Shown here piece after piece: positions 13,733 through 14,614 of a stretch of 14,614 nt of DNA. A program made the position numbers and the translations under genes. The notes under the pieces are model-generated. The model saw only the letters and a list, made by a program, of their open reading frames with translations, did no database searches and was not told where the DNA came from. Source of the stretch: Patescibacteria group bacterium (GTDB lineage Bacteria; Patescibacteria; Microgenomatia; Levybacterales; UBA12049); the NCBI GenBank assembly GCA_023379465.1, contig JAMCTM010000003.1, forward strand, positions 1 to 14,614. Direction: 5' to 3'. Position 1 is the stretch's first letter. Every line of letters begins with the position of its first letter.

Positions 13733-14599
13733 ATGATTATTACCAGATTAAACGGCGGACTAGGCAACCAGATGTTTCAATACGCAGTGGGGCGAAGGGC
13801 GGCTGTGATTAACAAAACTGTATTAAAGCTAGACACGCAGTTATTTTCGCCAGAAAGGAATAATCCAAGAAATTATGGCCTCTTCATATTTAAGATTAAG
13901 GCTGAACCTGCTTCTCCTGAGGAAATAAAAAAAATTAAATTCCAAAGACGGTGGCGGCTTTGGTTCGAAAAAAGTCACTATTGGGAGGAGAATTTTAAAT
14001 TTAATCATGAAGTTTTGTTCTCCCCAGATAACAGTTATATTGACTGCACTGACCCCCATAGTTATTGGCAATCGCCAAAATATTTCGACGATATTGAAGA
14101 GACTATCAGACAGGATTTTTCTTTTAAGGACAGACCTGAACAACACCTATTAGCGATTATTCAAGGTATTCATAGACATGACTCAATTTCGCTACATCTG
14201 CGCCGTGACGACTATGTTCATAAGAAGAATATACGGCAGATATTCGGACTTTTGGGAAAGGACTATTACCAAAAGGCAATTTCTATTATCACAAAGAACA
14301 TTAAGAACCCAAAGATCTATATTTTCTCCTCACCAGATGGCATTGAATGGGCAAAGAGAGGGCTCGAGATTAATTTTCCCCATGTTTTCGTCAGTGAACT
14401 GACAAGCTTTTCTGAAAGTGATGACCTTCGCTGCATGGCCATATGCAAACATAATATAATTGCCAACAGTACTTTTAGCTGGTGGGGAGCCTGGCTAAAT
14501 AGCAATAGAAATAAAACTATTATTGCGCCGAAAAGATGGTTTCGGGGAAAACCAATTGACACCACTGATTTAATTCCAAAAGAGTGGATTAGAATTTAA
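13733..14599 (+). CDS. GT11-family alpha-1,2-fucosyltransferase-like protein
   Basis: A 288-residue GT11 member, the family that includes alpha-1,2-fucosyltransferases such as Helicobacter FutC and E. coli WbsJ, which use GDP-fucose. All hallmark segments are present: N-terminal RLNGGLGNQMFQYAVGRRAA (5-24), SYWQSPKYFDD (110-120), donor-binding SLHLRRDDYV (153-162) and NSTFSWWGAWLN (245-256), then IIAPKRWF (263-270). Length is normal for bacterial members and no anchor is present. The frame is open upstream to a TTG at 13697, but ATG at 13733 places the Met directly before the conserved first strand and 2 nt after the preceding stop, so that start is chosen. With the GT10 gene it implies two distinct fucosyl (or close analogue) linkages. 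Linkage is a family-based inference. Confidence 0.95.
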   Translation: MIITRLNGGLGNQMFQYAVGRRAAVINKTVLKLDTQLFSPERNNPRNYGLFIFKIKAEPASPEEIKKIKFQRRWRLWFEKSHYWEENFKFNHEVLFSPDNSYIDCTDPHSYWQSPKYFDDIEETIRQDFSFKDRPEQHLLAIIQGIHRHDSISLHLRRDDYVHKKNIRQIFGLLGKDYYQKAISIITKNIKNPKIYIFSSPDGIEWAKRGLEINFPHVFVSELTSFSESDDLRCMAICKHNIIANSTFSWWGAWLNSNRNKTIIAPKRWFRGKPIDTTDLIPKEWIRI

Positions 14600-14602
14600 T
14601 TA

Positions 14603-14614
14603 ATGAAGTTTTGT
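14603..14614 (+). CDS. Possible start of a further gene, cut by the window edge
   Basis: ATG AAG TTT TGT at 14603-14614 begins three bases after the GT11 stop and stays open to the edge. The spacing fits this operon, where gaps are 5 nt or less, so a following gene is likely, but four codons say nothing about its product and no ribosome-binding site is evident. Confidence 0.35.

Noticed and set aside
1..14614. CRISPR arrays, tRNA or rRNA genes, transposase genes, and Wzx/Wzy homologues.
   Set aside because: No regularly spaced repeats, structural RNA signatures, transposase motifs or multi-span flippase/polymerase proteins are visible; the only multi-span membrane protein is Wzm.

Overview
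The window lies inside a bacterial surface-polysaccharide gene cluster of the ABC-transporter-dependent (Wzm/Wzt) type. All genes are on the + strand. It holds the 3' end of a sugar-modifying PLP enzyme, fourteen complete genes, and perhaps the first codons of another. G+C is about 40% in hand-counted rows, proteins are lysine-rich, and ribosome-binding sites are mostly weak. TGA is an ordinary stop, so the Gracilibacteria/Absconditabacteria recoding is excluded. The gene content fits an uncultured bacterium that builds lipid-linked glycans. A candidate-phylum lineage is plausible, but nothing in the window fixes the taxonomy.

Layout. 1-505 is the C-terminal part of a DegT/DnrJ/EryC1/StrS-family enzyme. 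506-593 is the only real intergenic stretch; it carries a possible promoter, a small bulged hairpin and one arm of a GGGGTCA/TGACCCC inverted repeat. From 594 to the right edge the genes form one tight unit with gaps of at most 5 nt. Seven junctions are 4-nt ATGA stop/start overlaps, and three others overlap by 8-23 nt.

Order of genes: divergent GT-A glycosyltransferase (594); GT2 with a long N-terminal extension (1502); GT10 fucosyltransferase-like protein (2686); FkbM methyltransferase (3704); HlpA-like GT-A transferase (4494); class I methyltransferase (5309); an 849-residue GT2-DUF268-GT2 fusion (6196); the ABC exporter pair wzm and wzt (8742, 9599); left-handed beta-helix acetyltransferase (10810); second class I methyltransferase (11289); FkbM-like methyltransferase (11984); GT2 (12840); GT11 alpha-1,2-fucosyltransferase-like protein (13733).

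How it may work (inference). About eight glycosyltransferase domains build an oligo- or polysaccharide on a lipid carrier at the cytoplasmic face. It is decorated by fucose or a related 6-deoxyhexose (GT10 and GT11), by several methyl groups and by one acetyl group, then exported by Wzm/Wzt. Wzt has a C-terminal domain of the kind that in studied systems recognises a modified chain end. No Wzx or Wzy is seen, and no genes for making GDP-fucose are in the window. The most unusual features are the GT2-DUF268-GT2 fusion, the co-occurrence of GT10 and GT11 in an ABC-type cluster, and the repeat-like DNA that runs into the start of the 594 gene.
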